From contig CAZILL010000002.1 in the NCBI GenBank assembly GCA_964540105.1, positions 248,001 to 312,000 on the forward strand: a stretch of 64,000 nucleotides of DNA. The letters run 5' to 3'. The DNA comes from DATKJY01 sp964540105 (GTDB lineage: Bacteria > Zixibacteria > MSB-5A5 > GN15 > FEB-12). Position 1 is the first letter of the stretch. Each line of letters begins with the position of its first letter. The position numbers and the translations under genes are program-made. The notes beneath the pieces were generated by a model. The model was not told where the DNA came from, ran no database searches, and saw nothing but the letters and a program-made list of their open reading frames with translations. Shown in pieces: positions 59,858-64,000 of this stretch.

Positions 59858-62242
59858 CTATGCTTTGCGCCCACGGGATCGGCTCTTTGCAGAGCCGCCG
59901 TCCAGCGCAAACTTGATTGCCGACATCATGTCGGAGAAATATCGCATCGTCAGATTCTTCTTCACTTCAGCGGGAAGGTCGACCGTGTCTTTGCGATTGT
60001 CTTCAGGCAGCAGTACCGTCTTGACTCCGGCTCGGAGAGCGCCGAGTAGTTTCTCCTTCAGCCCGCCAATAGCCAGAAGCTCTCCGCGAAGAGTGATCTC
60101 GCCGGTCATGGCCAATCCCGGTTTCACCGGACGACCTGAAAATAACGACGCCAGCGCTACCGCCATCGTGATGCCAGCCGAGGGACCATCCTTGGGCGTC
60201 GCGCCTGACGGCACGTGAATATGCACATCCATATTGTCAAAACACTCGCGCCTCAAATTCAACTCCTGACAGTTCGATCGGATGAACGACAGCGCCGCCT
60301 GCGCTGACTCCTTCATCACATTCCCCAGATGTCCGGTCAGCATCAGACTGTTCTTGCCCGTCATCGATGTCGCCTCGATAAAGAGCACCTCTCCGCCCAC
60401 CGACGTATACGCCAGCCCGGGCACAACGCCCGCCCGTCCCTGGCGTTTGATCACTTCGCGCGTGTATCGCCGAGGTCCAAGCAATCGCCCGATCTCCACG
60501 CTGTTCACAATCAACTTTCGGGTGCTCCCCGAGGCCACTTTGCGCGCCACCTTGCGGGCAACCGAAGCGATCTCTCGTTCCAGATTGCGCAGACCCGCTT
60601 CGCGCGTGTATCCATCGATGAGCAGCTTGATGGCGCTGTCGTCCATAATCAGGTGCGACTTGTTCAGTCCGTGATTGTCGAGCTGTTTGGGCATCAGGTG
60701 TCGCTTGGCAATCGCCAGTTTCTCAATGTCAGTGTAGCCCGGAATCGTGATGACCTCCATCCGATCCAGCAGTACGGCCGGTATCGGTTCCAGCCAGTTG
60801 GCCGTCGTGATGAACATCACCTTCGACAGGTCAAAGGGGAGATCGAGATAGTGATCGGTGAACGAATCGTTTTGCTCCGGATCCAGCACTTCAAGAAGTG
60901 CCGACGCCGGATCGCCTCGGAAATCGGAACCGATCTTATCCACCTCGTCAAGCATGATGATCGGATTATTCGAGCCGCAACGCCGCACGCTTTGAATCAC
61001 CCGCCCCGGCATTGAACCGATGTAGGTGCGTCGATGTCCGCGGATTTCCGCTTCGTCCCGCATACCACCCAGCGACACCCGCATGAACTCCCGTCCCATC
61101 GCGCGCGCAATCGATTTCCCGAGTGATGTCTTGCCCACTCCGGGCGGGCCGACAAAACAGAGAATTGGCCCTTTGATATCCGCCTTGAGTTTGCGCACCG
61201 CGAGGTGCTCCAGGATACGATCTTTCACGCGCTCGAGATCAAAGTGATCTTCATCCAGAATCTTCTTGGCCTTCTTCAGGTCGAGAATGTCCTTCGTTGA
61301 TTTGTTCCACGGCAGCGTGACCAGCCAGTCAAGATACGTCCGCGAAACCGTGTATTCGGCCGATGATGGGGTCATGTGTGACAGTCGGTCCAGTTCTTTG
61401 TATGCCGCCTGCTCGGCGCTCTCCGGCATGCCCGACGCCTTGATCTTCTTCTCGAACTCCTCGATTTCCCCTTTGTCATCCCCATCTCCCAATTCCCGCT
61501 TGATCGCCTTGAGCTGCTCGCGAAGGATATAATCGCGCTGCGACTTCCCTAACTCGGTCGCCGCTTGCGCCTGTATCTTCTGCGAAAGTTCCAGCACTTC
61601 AATCTCTTTGTTGATCGCGTGATAGAGCATCGTCATCCGCTGGTAGACATCAAGCTCCTCGAGTAGAAGTTGCTTCTGCTCAACCGAGATATTCAGGTTC
61701 GACGCCACAAAGTCGGTCAGTTTCGATGGTGTTTCCTGGTTGATCGCCGTGACATGGAACTCTTCGGTCAGATACGGCGCCAGTTCGACAAGGGTCTTGA
61801 CCCGATCAATGAGATTGCGCTGCAGCGCCTCTGTGCGAACCGACTCTCGGGTTGTCTCAGTCAGCTCCTCGAATTCGGCCGTCAAGTATGGCGAGGTACC
61901 GACAAACTGCTTGATCCGAATGCGGGTAAGTCCCTGGATCAGGAACCGCACCGTACCATCCGGGAAGCGCAGCATCTTAAGGATATTCCCGGCTGTTCCA
62001 ACGGTGTACAAATCTTCAGGGTCGGGGTTTTCCTTCTTGGCGTCCTTCTGCAGGAACAAGCCAATACGTGAGCCGCGCATGAGAGCGTCGTCGACCAATC
62101 GCGTCTGCTCAGCCTGCTGGATCATGAGCGGCACCACCAGAAACGGATACACGATTGTTCCGCGCAGGGGGAGAATCGGCAGCGCCTGTGTCTCTATCGC
62201 ATCGTCTGGGATTGTCTTATCAACAGTCGTAGTCACATTCAT
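59858..62242 (-). CDS. lon: ATP-dependent protease Lon
   Basis: Lon degrades misfolded and regulatory proteins. The 794-residue protein has the N-terminal substrate domain with LPILPLRGTIVYPFLVVPLMI and a helical region (QRDYILREQLKAIKRELGD near residue 235). The AAA+ module has Walker A GPPGVGKTS near 367 and Walker B IIMLDEVDKIGSDFRGDP near 425. The Ser-Lys protease domain has catalytic Ser in GATPKDGPSAGITMAVALAS near 683 and the LGALRAGVKTVLLPEDN end. GAGG touches the ATG at 62242. The GTG at 62236, two codons in, has better spacing. Confidence 0.97.
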   Translation of the reverse strand: MNVTTTVDKTIPDDAIETQALPILPLRGTIVYPFLVVPLMIQQAEQTRLVDDALMRGSRIGLFLQKDAKKENPDPEDLYTVGTAGNILKMLRFPDGTVRFLIQGLTRIRIKQFVGTSPYLTAEFEELTETTRESVRTEALQRNLIDRVKTLVELAPYLTEEFHVTAINQETPSKLTDFVASNLNISVEQKQLLLEELDVYQRMTMLYHAINKEIEVLELSQKIQAQAATELGKSQRDYILREQLKAIKRELGDGDDKGEIEEFEKKIKASGMPESAEQAAYKELDRLSHMTPSSAEYTVSRTYLDWLVTLPWNKSTKDILDLKKAKKILDEDHFDLERVKDRILEHLAVRKLKADIKGPILCFVGPPGVGKTSLGKSIARAMGREFMRVSLGGMRDEAEIRGHRRTYIGSMPGRVIQSVRRCGSNNPIIMLDEVDKIGSDFRGDPASALLEVLDPEQNDSFTDHYLDLPFDLSKVMFITTANWLEPIPAVLLDRMEVITIPGYTDIEKLAIAKRHLMPKQLDNHGLNKSHLIMDDSAIKLLIDGYTREAGLRNLEREIASVARKVARKVASGSTRKLIVNSVEIGRLLGPRRYTREVIKRQGRAGVVPGLAYTSVGGEVLFIEATSMTGKNSLMLTGHLGNVMKESAQAALSFIRSNCQELNLRRECFDNMDVHIHVPSGATPKDGPSAGITMAVALASLFSGRPVKPGLAMTGEITLRGELLAIGGLKEKLLGALRAGVKTVLLPEDNRKDTVDLPAEVKKNLTMRYFSDMMSAIKFALDGGSAKSRSRGRKA

Positions 62243-62317
62243 CCTCGAAGTCGCATTCTCTCACCATCTACTACTAATCATCGGTCGCTTGTCCAAAAAA
62301 TGAACAGCCCCGTGCGG

Positions 62318-63370
62318 TCACACATTGAACCGAAACAGAACCACATCCCCGTCGTCGACCGTATACTCTTTCCCCTCCAGCCGCATCTTGCCGGCCGCCT
62401 TGAGCGCCGCGGGCGTCTTGAACTGTACATAATCAGCATACCGAATGACTTCCGCGCGTATGAACCCCCGCTCGATATCGCTATGGATCACGCCCGCAGC
62501 TCGCTGGGCGTTGGTTCCCTTCCTGATTGTCCAGGCGCGCACTTCCGGCTCACCGGCGGTCAGGAACGAAATCAGCCCGAGCAGATCGTACGACGTCTGA
62601 ATCACACGCTCCATCGCCGGCTTGGCGATCCCCAGTTCCTTCAAAAACTGAGCACGTTCCTCGGTCTCCAGTGTAACCAGTTCCGCTTCAATCTTGCCGC
62701 ATACAATCACCACTTCTCGTTTGCCGGCAGCCACGAAGTGTGCGAAGCGCTTTTCTAACTCGGCAGCATTCGCGATCGCGTCTTCGGCGACATTTACGAC
62801 AATCAGGAGCGGCTTCAGCGACAGAAACGCGTACCCGCGCACCGCGCGCAGGTCGTCTTCTCCGAGCGTCATCTCGAGCAGGGGGCGCTCCTGCTCAACC
62901 CACGACAGACAGTGCTTCATTGTCTCCAGATCACGCAGCTCCGACTTGTCGGCGGTAAGATTCATCTTGCGCGCTTTCTTGTCGATCGTGCTTTCCAGCA
63001 GCGCCTGATCCATGAGAATCATCTCGTCGATCAGATTCTTGATGTCCGCTTCCGGAGTCGCCTCGGAACCGAACGCGTTTACCACCATCATGAAGGCGTC
63101 CATCTTGCGCAGATCGGGGTGAATCTCCAGGCCGGTCGACTTCTTTCCCTCTCCGGAAAACCCGGGGGCATCGAGGAATTCGATCTCGGCATAGGTGATC
63201 TTCTTCGGATTCACCAACTCCGCTAATTGCTCCAGCCGCTCATCGGGGACCTTGATCACGGCCCGATGCACTGCCTGGCTGAAATCTCCAACGGCTTCTT
63301 GCATGCCCGACGCGGCATTGAAAATCGTCGTTTTGCCGCTCTGCGGCTTGCCAATAATTCCAAGTTTCAT
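62318..63370 (-). CDS. ychF: Redox-regulated ATPase YchF (Obg-family)
   Basis: YchF/OLA1 proteins are ribosome-associated ATPases of the Obg family. From ATG 63370 the product has 350 residues. It starts MKLGIIGKPQSGKTTIFNA, a P-loop with Gln where many have Asn. It has FLDAPGF near 74, an alpha-helical insertion, then the TGS domain ending KEYTVDDGDVVLFRFNV. The upstream in-frame start at 63460 adds 30 residues not seen in the family and crosses the promoter, so it is rejected. No Shine-Dalgarno sequence is present. It lies upstream of lon by 75 bases. Confidence 0.95.
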   Translation of the reverse strand: MKLGIIGKPQSGKTTIFNAASGMQEAVGDFSQAVHRAVIKVPDERLEQLAELVNPKKITYAEIEFLDAPGFSGEGKKSTGLEIHPDLRKMDAFMMVVNAFGSEATPEADIKNLIDEMILMDQALLESTIDKKARKMNLTADKSELRDLETMKHCLSWVEQERPLLEMTLGEDDLRAVRGYAFLSLKPLLIVVNVAEDAIANAAELEKRFAHFVAAGKREVVIVCGKIEAELVTLETEERAQFLKELGIAKPAMERVIQTSYDLLGLISFLTAGEPEVRAWTIRKGTNAQRAAGVIHSDIERGFIRAEVIRYADYVQFKTPAALKAAGKMRLEGKEYTVDDGDVVLFRFNV

Positions 63371-63379
63371 AGAGTTAAC

Positions 63380-63408
63380 AGTGTACGACAAACTCCCGGT
63401 CGATGCAA
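63380..63408 (-). promoter_or_regulatory. Promoter of ychF, nearly leaderless
   Basis: On the minus strand TTGCAT (63408-63403), a 17-base spacer and TACACT (63385-63380). The ATG is nine bases beyond, so the predicted leader is only two or three bases. Confidence 0.5.
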
Positions 63409-63466
63409 GGAGTATGTCCCGAGGTGACAGGGGAGAGGCTGATCGGAATGCGGAGGTCACCGATAC

Positions 63467-64000
63467 TTATTTGGCCACCAGTCCGCGCAGGACCTTCAAA
63501 TTCGCAATATCTTCCTTGAGATCATCCTCTTTCGGTGTCTCAATGATCTTCGGTATTTTCGCCAACCTCACATCGTTGACCACATTGCGAAAACCTTCAA
63601 GCCCGATATGCCCCTTCCCAATGTGCTCATGACGATCCACCCGCGAACCGAGCTCTTTCTTGCTATCGTTCATGTGGATCACGCGGAGTCGTTTCAATCC
63701 GATCACATCGTCGAACTTCTTCATGGTCTTCTTATACTCTTTGGGATCGACGATAGGATAACCGGCGGCAAAGATATGGCACGTGTCAAGGCAGACTCCC
63801 ATCTGCGAATTTTCCGTGACCTTCCCGATCATGTAGGCGATCTGCTCAAAGGTGTAACCGAGATTCGATCCCTGACCGGCCGTCGTTTCAAGGCACACAG
63901 TGACCGCGTTCTGCTCCAGCTCACTGAAAACACGATTGAGATTCACCGCGATCCGATCCATCCCCGCTTCTTCACCTGTCCCCAGATGCGATCCCGGATG
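63467..64000 (-). CDS. nfo: Endonuclease IV, C-terminal part (runs off the window)
   Basis: Nfo cuts DNA at abasic sites in base excision repair using three zinc ions. The open frame continues upstream past the ATG at 63961 to the window edge, reading HPGSHLGTGEEAG, a conserved Nfo segment, so the true start lies outside. Visible metal ligands are in VCLETTAGQGSNLG, GVCLDTCHIFAAGY, IHMNDSKKELGSRVDRHEHIGKGHIG (two shorter motifs IHMNDS and DRHEHIG) and the final IIETP. The visible part has 177 residues. It ends normally with VAK, 96 bases before ychF. Confidence 0.95.
   Translation of the reverse strand, partial: HPGSHLGTGEEAGMDRIAVNLNRVFSELEQNAVTVCLETTAGQGSNLGYTFEQIAYMIGKVTENSQMGVCLDTCHIFAAGYPIVDPKEYKKTMKKFDDVIGLKRLRVIHMNDSKKELGSRVDRHEHIGKGHIGLEGFRNVVNDVRLAKIPKIIETPKEDDLKEDIANLKVLRGLVAK

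Overview
This is a gene-dense bacterial chromosome segment with GC in the mid-50s by eye. It is almost entirely core and housekeeping genes on both strands, plus a few secreted or unknown proteins. I found no insertion sequence, phage gene, CRISPR array or rRNA. Three secreted proteins (6122-6967, 39783-42278, 42390-46112) end in the same cysteine-flanked, Asp-rich, dockerin-like tail of two DISD(x)nVDYL units. From memory, such tails with BatA-like, TPR and beta-propeller proteins are typical of candidate phylum Zixibacteria and neighbouring FCB-group lineages. That placement is inference, since no rRNA is present. A putative lipoprotein and an LpoA-like protein suggest a diderm envelope. SpoVG, YtfJ/GerW and DUF2953 homologues are also present.

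Layout. 1-1305: end of a GNAT gene, a DUF116 protein and a TM2 protein. 1352-4820: coaX, dinB-like, then groS-groL behind a perfect CIRCE operator. 4959-13533: compact FAD oxidoreductase, CoA-binding protein, a secreted protein, cytidylate-kinase-like protein, glycosyltransferase, squalene/phytoene-synthase-like enzyme, DUF4139 and TPR proteins. 13600-19002: priA convergent with ispE-spoVG-tRNA-Gln-prs-rplY, an order close to that of Bacillus. 19204-25525: acnA, fbaA, GNAT, gcvT, comB. 25576-32723: TPR/peptidase-MA-like, BatA-like, Uup-type ABC-F, flavin reductase, methyltransferase. 32899-38898: rpmE-DUF1385-prfA-membrane protein-prmC-nth, then DUF2953-ytfJ. 38968-46112: lipoprotein and two large paralogous secreted beta-propeller proteins. 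46478-48906: two transporter-like membrane proteins, a STAS protein and a bacteriohemerythrin. 49189-55739: pth-rpsF-rpsR-DUF2232-rplI-bfn-LpoA-like protein and three small unknown genes. 55785-64000 (minus strand): dciA-gyrB, and nfo-ychF-lon-nnr.

The most useful observations are below the gene level. Several promoters sit so close to the start codon that the mRNA should be leaderless (coaX, the FAD oxidoreductase, the TPR gene at 25576, and nearly so ychF). The rpsF and rpmE genes have structured leaders that look regulatory. The gyrB terminator lies inside the last codons of the opposing gene. The bacteriohemerythrin has Gln in place of one canonical iron-binding His. A small stem-loop repeat occurs twice with covariation. 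I see no clear new defence or biosynthetic system.
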